Source: Dactylellina haptotyla (Eukaryota > Ascomycota > Orbiliomycetes > Orbiliales > Orbiliaceae). Taken from it: a stretch of 64,000 nt of DNA. The DNA lies in assembly GCA_031310005.1 (NCBI GenBank), contig CM062379.1, forward strand, positions 5,766,001-5,830,000, in the 5' to 3' direction. Positions 35,837-47,600 of the stretch are shown in pieces. The position numbers were made by a program, and so were the translations under genes. The first letter of the stretch is position 1. Every line of letters starts with the position of its first letter. The notes below the pieces were generated by a model. The model was not told the DNA's origin. It made no database searches and was given only the letters and a program-made list of their open reading frames with translations.

Positions 35837-38640
35837 ATGGGGTATATACGGAAGGCTCTTATTGCTACATTATTACTCGTGGCAGTTCCTATTACAGGAC
35901 AGGTTGGAGGATCATCGGCATGCGACGCATCATGCAAATGCACATACGATGCTTGTTTGAACGGTAATTAAATTGACAGGCGATGCACTCCGTCCAGTAC
36001 TTTTATGTCTCTTAGCTAACTACTCGATTCCTCTATAGCGCTTAAAGGAACCTCCTATTGGCCCGTACAAACAACAATCGATGACTGCAGAACTATGATA
36101 TGGCCTCGTTCGACGGTTGGGGGCCTGTATGTGCACTTTGATCTTTCTGAAAACGAGACACCGGACATTTGCTGATAAAAATATCTATTAGAACAGCGAC
36201 ATCTATTATCAGAGTCACCAAATATGTTACCGCCACGACTTCCGTTACTCAAACCTCCCAGGTGACCACATCGGTTACAGAGACCGTAAAATCTACTGTG
36301 TCTCTCACTAGTACTATGGAAATCACCACATCAGCCACCGATACCGAGGAGGTTACGCAGTCTACGACAGAAACTAGACGAGTAACGTTATCTGTTACGG
36401 AGACCATAGCAGTCACATCATCTACTACTCAGACAATATCACAAACTTCAACTATTACGGAGACCATATCGATAACTTCGTTCGTTACCGAGACTGCGAT
36501 AGTGACGTCTTCCGTCACTGAGACTGCTGGAATAACATCTTCTATTACCGAAACTGTCGTTGTAACTTCACCTGCCACTGGGACGTTGGTAGTAACTTCT
36601 TCTGTTACCCAGACTGTGGCGGTGACTTCAGCCGTCACTGGAACAGTATCGGTAACCTTATCCGTTACTCAGACCATACCAGTAACCTCATCGGTAACAG
36701 AAACAGCGATAGAGACTTCATCCGTCACTGATACCGTCGTCGTCACCTCTCCTGCTATTGGGACATTGACAATAACGTCATCTGTTACAGAGACAGTGAC
36801 AGACATATCCTCCATCACCGATACCCTAACCGTAACTTTGCCAGCTACCGGAACGTTCACTGCCACGGAATCCGTTACTCAGACCGTAGCAGTCACAGTG
36901 TCGGTGACGGAGACCGGGGCAGCAACGGAATCTGTTACCGAGACCGTAAACGTAACCGATTCTGTAACGGAGACCGCAACAGCAACTTCGTCGGCCACCG
37001 AGACCGTCGCGGTAACTTCATCAGTCATCAGTACTTTAGAAACCACTTTGACAACGACCGTCATTGAAGGGATAACACTTACAGAAACATCTACTACCAC
37101 CGCAACCGATGCTGTCACAATAACCACCGGCACATACGTTCTAACGGGAACCTATTTGCGTAAACGTCAGATGGCAATTCCGAGCTACGCGTCAGCTTGC
37201 GGGGATCTTGGGCATTACTCATCGGCCTGTGGCTGTATTGGAGTTGACCCCACAAATGGAGTTCTATATGTCCGCACCGGGGCCTTAACTATCAGAATCA
37301 CATCTACGATAACATCGACTAGGACCGCAATTGAGTCTTTAACAATCGCTCAGATCGCGACTGCGTCCGTCACGGCCACGGAAACCTCGACCGAATCATT
37401 TACGGTCACGCAAGCCACTGGCCATATTGTTACGGTGACATCCACTGCAACAAAGTCAGCGACGGTAACATCGACCGATTTCGAGTCCTTCACGGCGACC
37501 TTGACCGCATTCCAGACTATTCGCATCACTTCAACTATCTTCCAAACCATTACAGTGACTTCGACTACTATCCAAACTTCAACCGCTACTTCAACAGCAA
37601 CGCAGTCCTTTACAGTTACCTCAACATCACTCACCTCGTTCACAGCAACCTCGACTGCAACCCAGTCCGTTACTGTCACTTCCACGGCAATTGAATCCTT
37701 TACGGCCACCTCGACTACAATTGAGTCTTTCAAAGTCACATCAACAGGATTCGAGACTCTCACTTCCACTTCTATCGAGATACAATCTTTTACAGTCACC
37801 TCCACTGCACTTACATTGTTTACCGCCACCTCGACAGTAATCGAATCTATTACAGTCACATCTATCGCCGTGGAATCTTTCACAGCTACCTCAACTGTAC
37901 TTGCATCTTTCACAGCGACAGTAACAGAAACCCAGTCTGTTACTGTGACTTCAACTGCAACCGAATCTTCCACCACCACTTCGACCGCAACCGAGTCCTT
38001 TACAGTTACATCCACCGCAACCGAGTCTTTCACAGATACTTCCACCGAAATTCAATCGTTCACAGTCACATCAACCGCAATCGAATCCCTAACAGTCACG
38101 TCAACAGCAATCGAATCAGTCACCGTTATATCCACCGCAGAAGAATCAGTCACTGCTACATCCAGCACAACCCAAGTGAACGTCGAAACCGCAACGACAA
38201 CCTCAACCAGCATCCAGCCGCTGATCACCTGGTTCTCAGTCCAAGCTACAAACGACGACTCCAACGGAGCTTATAAAGCCTATTGGCTCGACCGCGAAGG
38301 TAGTCTTCGCATCACACTTGTCAATCGCTCCGTTAACCGCGCGGGGACGTGGGCTCGCCATGTAAACGGTAACGTTACAGACAGCATCGACAAACCGTTT
38401 TACGCTACGCCCGGAGATAATGCTTATGTTTTCAACGCGGATATACCCACCACCGGGTCTTATACAGAAGTTTACTGCAAGCTGGCGGATGATACCCTTT
38501 TGTTCACTTGCGGGGAGCCGGATACCCCGATATTAGCCGTTGATCCTAGTGGCTTGGTCCGCGTGTTTGCTACTGAAGCCAGCATGTTGGCTGCCAGCTG
38601 CGTCGGGCCTCTCGTTTTGAAAGCCGTGCCTCATTTCTAA
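35837..38640 (+). CDS. Secreted Ser/Thr-rich repeat protein, 887 aa
   Basis: Exons are 35837..35963, 36039..36126 and 36192..38640. Residues 1-21 are a signal peptide (ALIATLLLVAVPITG). A short Cys-rich domain follows (ACDASCKCTYDAC...DDC). Two long arrays of 10-residue Ser/Thr repeats make up most of the protein: block 1 at 36223..37062, consensus T-x-x-V-T-S-S-V-T-E, and block 2 at 37429..38178, consensus F-T-V-T-S-T-A-x-E-S. Between them lie a Kex2-type RKRQ and a Cys-containing cassette (SACGD...SACGC). The last 150 residues are not repetitive, with WFSVQATND and three or more Cys. There is no C-terminal hydrophobic GPI signal. Such proteins are usually heavily O-mannosylated wall or matrix components; adhesion is inferred. 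Confidence 0.85.
36223..37062 (+). repeat. Block 1: about 28 tandem 30-bp coding repeats
   Basis: Each unit encodes ten residues of the type TxxVTSSVTE. The amino-acid period is strict over 28 units, while third positions and several codons differ. The array is therefore old or under protein-level constraint. Confidence 0.85.
37429..38178 (+). repeat. Block 2: about 25 tandem 30-bp coding repeats
   Basis: Each unit encodes ten residues of the type FTVTSTAxES. Phase and period hold over 25 units. The consensus differs from block 1, so this is a second repeat family in the same exon. Confidence 0.85.
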
Positions 38641-39067
38641 GGTGGCATTATTAAAACTTGCATATCATAGACTCCTTTGTGAGGTGTAGTAGAGTAATTT
38701 CATAATCACCTTAGCGTGTGTTTGATGTCACTTCTACTTTTATTTTTAAGGTTTGCGGTAACATATAAAGAATAATATCAGATTTTAAGGATAAAACGCA
38801 CCAGTAAGCAACATTAAAAAAGCGTTTGCATGCGAATGGTTCGAAGTAGGGTCCCAAAAGCCTCTAAACACCAGGAACGTGATAGAGATACGAATACGAA
38901 CCAAAGCCCATAATAATAAGAACGAAAGAAAATAAAGAGAAGAAAAATAAAATGACTACCCGCCGATAACATTCCACCGAAAGTGAAGATTTTGGATTTG
39001 AAGGATGTCAAACCAAGGTCACAGTCGCCCAAGGCTAAAAACAACAAATATCGCGCAAAAATTACAA
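38641..39067. other. Convergent intergenic region
   Basis: 427 AT-rich bases between two converging genes, presumably 3' UTRs. Nothing else seen. Confidence 0.5.
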
Positions 39068-41435
39068 TCACTGCGCTTGAAGTTGCGATTCAGGTACCTC
39101 CGGCTTGAGAGAAAACAATGTTTCCGCATAAGTTTCCCCTCTTGCTGGATATATATTGTGAACTTTGATCATATGTGCCCTCATATTGTCCCTCGCTTTC
39201 AATCTAGTACCCTTGCGGCTGACTCCGCAGATACCACAAATTGCCTCAAAACAAAAGCCGCTGTGTTCGCGATCGGTATGCTGATCGAGAGATTGCTTTT
39301 TAGTGTATCCATGCTTGCAGTCCTTTACAGAGCACATAAAATTCTTCTCAGACGATTTCTTATACGGTGTCTTTCGAAAATATTTTCTTTTCATAGTTGC
39401 CATATCTGGAGGGATAAATTCTGAAGCCGAATCCGAGGGGCAAACCAATGGTATAAATGGCATATGAGGTTGTGGCTCTAGAGTGTCCCCTGGATTTTGA
39501 TACGAAGGCGACCCAGGCCTTATATTCGCGACAATATTCTGTGCATTCGTATTTCCGAGACTTCGGATGCGCTTTGTCGATTCCAAGACTGCTGTCTCAA
39601 TACTTTCGAAAAGAAGGTTAAAATTTTTTTCACGACCACTTTCAAGACCCAAACATCTAGCATAGGTTATCAAGCAGTTTCCGCAAGGCACATGGTATTT
39701 AATTTTTGGATCAGCGCAGAACATGCAGCTGGTAGCAATGTCCTCGGTCCCTTTGTCTGAAACTATATATTGTACCATGGAGGAAGACTCTCCGGTTAAG
39801 AACAGCTGGAGGAATCTAAATTTACCAATCTCTGTACAGAATAACAGAGCCGTTAGAATTTCAATAGGTTATATAAACTATAGATGGTTAAAAGTGTTCA
39901 GAACTTACCGTAAAAGACGCAAACGAGTTCCTTAAATATTGTGGTATTTTTCACATCTTCGACCGTAACTTTGAGGTAGTGTAGGACCGATGTACTATGG
40001 TTGCCCGGAAAGCTTGGATTTGACCGCTTTTTAAACAGTGGAGACGATGACGGGCTTCGACGATAGGTTTTGCTAACATGGTGACGATGACTCTGTTGAA
40101 GTGGTCCTGTCTTAATATGCCTCTCCAGAGACCGCAGACTGGGCTGAGGGCTTAACCCTTCGGAATCGGAAGAATATTTTTTCTTGAGCATCGAGTTAAT
40201 ATACTCGAGACCCTCCTGGAGCTCTTTCCACATGACTTCGACAATCTCATCAAAGATATCTTGATCGCTTAGGCCAGTTTCTACGTCTGAAACCGAGGAT
40301 AAGCACCTCCTGAATATTTGAAGATCTTTTCGGAATGCTTCTGAGGGCAGGTCTTCGTCCGGGCCTGTTTTTTTGGCTCGCGAGATAGCATAAGCTACGT
40401 GGAGGAAACAGTAGACCTCCGACAGCCGCGAAGGTGTCTTTCCATCGAGAATGAGCTTTAGGGACTCTAGGCCGAGGCGAACAACACTGTCTAAGTCGCC
40501 CAGCGACCCCACGAATTCTCTTAGCTGCGGAGAAGCACCTTCTTGGTTGGCAGCATTTCGAAGTTTTTTGAGAGCTGCCCAAGCTGCGTTAAGAAAGCGC
40601 CGGTTTAGATACGGATTTTCCATATTGTTAGAAAACTGGGGTTTATCGTCTTGCAATTGGGGTGGTGGCTCATTCACTGGACTGAGATAACCCATTGAAG
40701 CCGGAGTTGGATTTCCCTGATTATCGATATCATCGCCTAGACCAAGGGACCCGTCCGTGGAATAAGTCCGTTCTAGATCACCTGGATCTATCGAACTGGG
40801 AGATTCGGACTGCTCATACGCGAACGCCTAATTTTTTATAGAAACAATAATGAGTTTTTCTTCTTAAATACACTTTAAACAAATTGGATTCAGGCGAAAC
40901 CGAGTTCATATTTCATCCGTACCTCTTCAAAAGTAAGGCCTCCGTTCGTGACAGCCCCAAAATTAAGCCCTCCCGCGAGACCAGCTTGTCGAATATCATA
41001 ACTCATAGCCTCTTGATCCCAACAGTTCTCCGGTTCTACTCCATCAAAAAACGATCCCTGGGTCGTATAAGCACTCTGAGCCGCGAGGTCTTCTGCGTCA
41101 ATTTCAACCTGGTAAGGGACGTCGGCTATCTCCACGGCATCAGAAGGAGGTTCTTGTAGCCTGTCGACATTTCTCCTTCCTCGTTCTTGTATGCCTCTAC
41201 CGATGTTTACAACAGCTCCTCCAAGTCCGTGGATTGCACCACTGAACTTCACTTCTGTCTCGCGCCCTAAGTGCTGAAAACGCCGTTCAGCCTCCCCATG
41301 AATTCCCCTAACATTTTGTATCGTTTTCTCCCTCCCGGTCTTGATCACATCCACTATGGCCAATTCACCGGTCTTCTTTTTTAAGCTTTTTAGCTTTCCG
41401 ACCATGTCCGAAAACGCAACGTGAGGGGGGGCCAT
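39068..41435 (-). CDS. Zinc-finger protein with long helical N-terminal part, 731 aa
   Basis: Exons are 40923..41435, 39909..40827 and 39068..39831; both introns close in phase. The first 110 residues form an amphipathic, basic helical region (VGKLKSLKKKTGEL...GREKTIQNVRGIHGEAERRF). The middle (LDSVVRLGLESLKLILDGKTPSRLSEVYCFLHVAYAI) resembles a helical module found in many fungal C2H2-type hypothetical proteins. The C-terminal part carries CMFC...CGNC and then C2H2-like fingers (FMCSVKDCKHGYTKKQSLDQHTDREH, near residue 640) and CGICG...H.IKVH. A DNA-binding or signalling role is inferred. I found no named family. The start is the first ATG in frame at 41435. Confidence 0.75.
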
Positions 41436-43998
41436 GATGTCTCCTTACGGATGGCCATCCAAAATGAGTAGCAAGCCTGAAGAACTTAGATCTTGTAAGC
41501 CTAGATAATACGTTATTTTCTTTAGCTGAGTAATGGTCAAAAATATTGGATAAGGATAGAAATTAAGCATACTCAAAGTTATAAAATTCTTGCTTGTTTA
41601 AAATTCGGAAACTGTACTCGGGTATGTAATGAATTCTTCGGGTTTTGATGCTAGGTCACAAATATTGTAACCTTGATAAAGTAAAAAAGTGGTTTCCCCT
41701 AGGATTTGGAAAGCCTTCTCAGATGGAAATCATTTCAGCGATATATATATATTCTTATTTTATTTTATTTAATTTTTATCGAGCTCATGACTTGATGTTT
41801 AGGAAGGAGGCCTGATCTTATATTGTGTCCATAATTCTGCGGCAGAAAGGGTGCTATTAATATCAAGTAGTCTTGATCAAGAAAGAAGCCTACCATTTTT
41901 TCCACTGTGCCCCCGATACCATGCAATGGTTACACATTTTGACCATGCCCGACCTACAGAAGGTCGGATGCCCCTACCAAACTTGCAAGGATCTGAACCA
42001 ATAAGCTCATAAGCTTTAATATTAATGTCACAGCCCCTCCAAACGCCCACAGATAAGTGCATATATGCATACACATGGATGCTCGGGTTTTAACGCCTTC
42101 CGACCAGCGACCCAACTCACCGTGCCGCACGCGCACGTACTTTCTAAAAATCGATCGCGAAAATAAAGTATGCAAACACAACTTGCTGGTACAAAAGCCA
42201 GTTGAAAACGTCAAATGTATCAGCTGATCTGACGAGTATTACTGGGGGTTTCGAACCTTTTCAGCGCCCAGAAACAATCTAGAAGATATGGCTGTCTGAA
42301 CCCGAGGCCGATAATAGCACAGTCAACTTTCTCGAACACGTCCCTGCAAATAGCCATAGTACTTGCTATATATCAGCTTTTCGGTCGTACCGTCTAAGGC
42401 CGTGCGAATAAGGTATCCTTCGCTAAAACTTGCTCATTTCAAGGTAATAGGCCTAATCGTTATGTATATTATATCGAGTAAATGTAACGTCGGATGCCGT
42501 ATGCAGCGACACGAGCCGCCAGCCCGTCGGTATCTTTCCATCGCAGATGCTCATAAATTTCGGGCTGTGTTTTTAGGATAATTTTCACAAAGCGGATAGC
42601 ACATATCGTTATCGTCCCCTAGGTAGGACCCGGTTCACCAGTCGCCATACCAAAGCGAGAAAGAAGATGCGCTCTGCTGGTGAATCCATTTCCTCATTAG
42701 CACTATAGCCGCTATCTATCAAGGAGAAGACTCCGATAACTCCAATAAGCAAATCCAAGCAATTAAGTGAGCTCTCTTGAAGCCACAGTTGCTTCTCAAT
42801 GCTAGATATCTGCGCTTTGTTGAAATTAGAGAGCCTCGCCGCGGTGCATCCGTAATTCTCACCGCGATTTCAAATCTTGAAGTTTCGAATGTTACTCGCT
42901 AAAATAGAATCCTTGTTTTTTGAGCATTCTAATTCGTAGCAATCGCTATCTTGGTTGTTTGGCTTCCGTTTCCGCTTTGTCCACTATTTTTATTCAAAAA
43001 CCTAGGTTCTAGGATCAGTTGGAAGTCAGTGCGGATTCGTTGAAAAATTTGCGTCTTTTTGTAAAGATCTTCAGGCCCCTTCTGCGATATGAGGGCTCCG
43101 CGAGCCCATCGTGATCAAAATGCCTGTATCCTTGAGGCTATGCTATGCGGATGGCTACATATCGACTTTGGTTACACAAGTTTAACCCGCCCCAGCCTCA
43201 ACTGAAACATGTCAAAGTTTAGGCAGACCAAGGAAGGTTTTGAGCGGCAACTAAGGAATGATGAGAGAATAAACTTCAATTGATTGATTGATTATCCTTC
43301 ACAATATCGATGATAGAACAATACAAACGGGAAATGATATCGATCAGTGGCACAGCTGCGGGCGGGAAGCGGCAGCTCAATCTCTGATTGTCTCAGAAGA
43401 GCCCACGAGGCTCTAGTGTATTTCCTCATCTAGCTTGATATCTATGTCTAAAAATCCCGTCTAAGAATTACGGACCCGTCTTACACATTTCGAATTTCAC
43501 TCTTACTGATTTCATCACAATTTAATTTTGGTTCCCAGTTATGTTTACGTGCAGACCTAACGGCCATTCTTCAATGTTTCTAAAGGAGTCTCCATTACGC
43601 CTGTAATGCATTATTTATGTACGTGTTGCTGTGCCATCTAGCGAGAGATGGCTTTTGACAAGTCATTTTGAAAAAGAAAACAATTGAAAGGGAAACATCA
43701 TGCAGCTCGCTGCGTTAGGAAGAAGCTGAAGAACCCGTGAGAGAAAAGAAGCAACATTATGGTGAAAAGGAATGATTAGCAGCAAATTTCGTTTTGCGTG
43801 TTGGTTCATGACATGAAAAAAGAACGTGTATGAAGAAAAAGGCTTTCATTAGAAATTAAACATTTTTTCGTTGTTTCCTACCACTCTTCGTCGTCGTCGT
43901 CGTCAAATTCATTATTGTTCAAAAAAGGGGTTCCTCAAGCCATAATTAATAAAGGAAAATAGAAAATCCAAGAAAACTTGTTCTTAGTTTGAACAGAT
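41436..43998. other. 2.6-kb AT-rich intergenic region, no gene seen
   Basis: Holds the promoter of the zinc-finger gene on the left and the 3' flank of the GPI-protein gene on the right. No open frame beyond 86 codons and no terminal repeats that I can see. Confidence 0.5.
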
Positions 43999-45003
43999 TC
44001 AGAGGAAGAAGGCAAGGCCGAGGGCGATTGCCAAAGCGAAGCCGCTGACACCGAACTTACCGGCGGCACCGGTTTGCTCTGGTGGGCTTCCAGTACCAGT
44101 GGCAGTGCTATTGGTACCGTTTCCACTTGGATAAGGAACAGGCACGATAATGACAGCCGTGGTGGTCATGGTTTCAGTCGAAGTGAGAGGTCCGACATAG
44201 GTTGGAGCTTCGGTTGGAACGCTTGTCTGAATGGTAACACCGCCAGTGACTGATGTGACTTCAGTAACGGTCGTAGCCTCAGTAACGGTTGTAGCCTCAG
44301 TGGTAGTTGGAGCCTCAGTGGTAGTTGGGGCCTCAGCAGTGGTGGTCTCACCGCTACCTGGGGCGACAGTGCCGGTGTTGTCGGTAGCAGTGACAGTGAG
44401 TGTGGCGGTAGAGGTCACAGAATTTGTGACGGTGGAGTCTACAGCACCTGTTGGGTTGATGGTGTAAACAGTGCTAGGAGCGGCACCAGCACAGTATGGG
44501 ACGCCAGAGCTAGTACTGCAAATTGGAGCTCCGGCATCACAGCACATAACGCCGTTGGAATCAACAGAACCAGGTGTGCAACCGCTAAGGCCGCTTTGGC
44601 AGCCTCGAATGCTACCGCAGACATATCCTATAGGTTTTAGATGTTAGCAAAATGATTCGGTAAACACTACATGCGTTGGCAACGCTGTGGAGAGGACGTC
44701 AAAAAACATACCAGATGGGCAACATCCGGGTTCTCCATCGATAGTGGTGCAGACTTCACCGGCTCTGCAAGCCAGACCGGCGGCATTATCGCAGCATGGT
44801 CCAAGGGCGCATCCAGTACCGCAGGAGGTGTAACCTGCAGCACAGCTGGTTTGACGCTTGTAAATCAAGCCGCCAAAGGAGCCATCGACATTGATTGCAC
44901 GAGCTGCAAGGTGCTTGACAATGGGGTTGGCTGGGACCTCTGCCGAAGCGCTGGCGGTAACAGCCAAGGTAGCAACGAGAGCAATGGTGGATCTGAGCTG
45001 CAT
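43999..45003 (-). CDS. GPI-anchored Cys-rich surface protein, 306 aa
   Basis: Exons are 44712..45003 and 43999..44627; the intron (GTATGT...CTATAG) has phase 1. Start at the ATG at 45003, followed by a signal peptide (QLRSTIALVATLAVTASASA). A KR at about 49-50 (IYKRQTS) is a Kex2 propeptide site. Residues 50-145 form a dense Cys domain with paired CC (GPCCDN, GCCPSG, VMCCDAG), then a Thr/Glu linker (EAPTTTEAPTTTEATTVTE) and a C-terminal hydrophobic tail after a Gly/Ser-rich stretch (FALAIALGLAFFL), fitting a GPI signal. A cell-wall or plasma-membrane surface protein, possibly of the chitin-binding-like Cys-rich type. Confidence 0.85.
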
Positions 45004-47600
45004 CTTGGAGGATAATGAAGCGAGAGTAGAGAGTATCAAGACAAATTTCTCAGGAAGGAGGCTTTGGTCGATGCAAGAAGCGAGAGTGGTTCCGCGGTGA
45101 GTGTTTGAGAGATGGAGGAGAGAGAGTGCGATGGAAGGGAGGCCAGAGAGTCAAGCGGTTGTTCAGTTCCGTTGATTGGTTTTCTGGTCGCAGCAGCAGG
45201 AATTCTGAAGCCGGGAACGGTTTGCTTGAAAATGTGTTGCGTGACACGCTCTGCAACGTCCGAATTGGTCAACGAGCGCTAGCTGAACTGAGGCTGCGGA
45301 TTTTATATCGTTTCGTTCGACACGATTGATGGCCCTCGACAATGTCTACCGGAGATGGAATAACGAATGTAGCAGGATGAAGAGAGAAGAGAGAAGAGGG
45401 AGAAAGGAGAAATGGTCAGAATATATATCAGAGGTGGGTGATACACGCATTGAAATATACTTCGCCCTCTTCCAGCGAGCGCATGGCAGCTAGCTAATCT
45501 ATGCACGACGCTCGACCAATTCACCAGGTCCTGTTGGCCTAAAGTCCGCCAGCTCGAAACAGAAAGAAGAAACAGAGCTTTTTTGCTAATGCAAGCTGCA
45601 ATGCCTGCTGTCTCGTTCGGCTCATCTTGCACATAATAACAACTACGGGACACATTAGTGGCCAGGCCGCCGACTCTTCGTGCGATAATGACGGTGGCTT
45701 TGCGTATGCGTGTATCTGCCCGTCGCCGTGTTACTCTCTTGGTTTCCATGGCTAACTCCACCCGTCAAGGCAATTACGAGTGCATCGTGGTACAGGACGG
45801 GCCAATGGGCTCGCGGTGACGGGCGTCTAGCCAGACAACTTTTGCCTCGTCGATGTTTTCGACTAGCAACCGGAGGGCGAAGGAATTCCACGGCTGGATT
45901 TTCCGCATCCACGCCCAAAAAAAGAACCAAATACACCAATAGCCACTCGGTCAGCCATCGTGAACAGAAAATGCCTGTGGCAGGTGCAGCAGAAAGTTTT
46001 CAAAATGTGGTGGGAAAACAACAAATCCGTGATCCCGGCAACCAATCGTGTGGTGCGAATCCGAGATATCCCATGCATACCACCCATGCAGATGCACTGT
46101 GCGCTCGACGTCACCACCTCTCGTTCCCCTCTTCCCTCCCCCACTGCCCCCAGCCATCCCAGATCTCTTGTCTGCAGCGAGCGAATCATCGCAACCAGAT
46201 CTCCCACAGTCCGCCAGTCCTCGGCTGCCAGACTCCAGATATTTTTTTCCAGCATTCTATATTTCCCTGATTTTATAGCACGGACCTGCAGGTAACAGCC
46301 TAGCAAATTGAGATCTACCTTCGTGCCGCCGATTCCAGTTCCTGGCTTTTTTTCCTTCTCCGCCCTCCTAGTGATCGAATTGTGGCGTCACCAAGAAAGT
46401 TAAAGAGGCTGGAGGTCCTGGGGCTTCGGTTCTTCCTGCCGGAGCACCAGAGAAACCTGGTCGAATATTTGATAATTGATATGATGCCTGTCAGTGGAGC
46501 TGACGATAGCTGTGAGCTGGATGGAACGTCATCAGTTCGCGAGAGAACATTCCAACGTCATTCTAATCTCGCGCGAGATAACTTTTTTTTTTTATCTTTT
46601 CACGTTCCGCATTTTCATGAGCTAAGGTCGATTGATAGAACGCATACTTCGTGCTCACGTACGGATTTCTCTCCCCCCTTGCACCGGGTCAATTTGGCCT
46701 TTTGCTCTCGCGTCGTGCGCGCAGCACTAGTCGCAGCAGGCCGAATTCAGGTTCGCAGCAAAAAAGAGTCTAGCCACTAGTTCCGAGGAGCTAGCTAGCC
46801 GTGCCAACAGGGGTACCTAATGCTTAACTCCGCTTTCCTCAGCTCGCGAGGAACAGGTAACTCTTGCCCACAGAATTCCATCACGCAGAGCAAAACTCGT
46901 ACAGCATTTGGAACCAGACGATCTATTTGCAATAGCCATATTTATTGCTATCAGTCGAAATGGTGTTAAAAATCTGGTGACTAGGTGACATTACTATTTT
47001 CGGTGCCAAACAACAAATGATAATGCATTCGTGACTTGGCTCTTGTCGCGAACATTCCTCGGTCCGAACGCGCCATACCACTTGCAGCAATCCAACCCAA
47101 CACATATAGACCGATCTTAATTCAGGACACCGAGATTTTTTGTCCTGTATTGAAGTTTTACGGGCCATTATGTTGATGTGTGCTTTCTAGAGCCTTTTAA
47201 TTTGATTCTCGCGAAATCCGACGATGCAATCGTTCCTTTTGCGCAGCTTGCTCGCCAGATACCTTCAAAGACCTGAGATACTTGTCCACAGTGCAAAGAA
47301 AGAATATACTAGAACAGATCGAAGGACTGGGTTTAATTTTCAACGCCACTTCAACGTTGTGTAAAGGCCATTATTCCACTACAATATAAAAAATTAACCT
47401 TATTGCACACTCATTTCGCTAGATTTTAGAGATGTACGAAAGAAACATTGCTCTATAGTTCAAAATATTCATCCAGTTTAAATTCCATTCCTACTGAAAC
47501 CAACCAATATCCTCTAATTCCAACGCGTTTATAAACAACCTCCACCATCTATACCGATAATTTTTACAAACCTAAGAATCAAAACATCTTAAGCTCTTAG
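45004..47600. other. 2.6-kb region upstream of the GPI-protein gene
   Basis: Contains the GPI-protein promoter, a GA-rich tract near 45377-45415 and, at the right end, the DDHD gene 3' flank. A 132-codon plus-strand frame near 46382 lacks an initiating ATG. No gene supported. Confidence 0.5.
45301..45307 (-). promoter_or_regulatory. Possible TATA box of the GPI-protein gene
   Basis: On the minus strand the sequence reads CGATATAAAATCC, about 300 bases upstream of the ATG at 45003. Exact TATAAAA match; promoter use is inferred. Confidence 0.4.

Noticed and set aside
37350-38045. Long antisense open frame (231 codons) opposite the Ser/Thr repeat gene
   Set aside because: The regular repeat codons on the plus strand (ACN, TCN, GTN) make the complement open too, giving a Val-rich product. 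This is a mirror effect, not a gene.
42240-42310. Possible tRNA (GGTTCGAAACC box on the minus strand)
   Set aside because: The B-box-like sequence has no A-box at the proper distance and no pairing acceptor stem.
46382-46780. 132-codon plus-strand frame upstream of the GPI gene
   Set aside because: It lacks an initiating ATG and has no family traits; likely chance.
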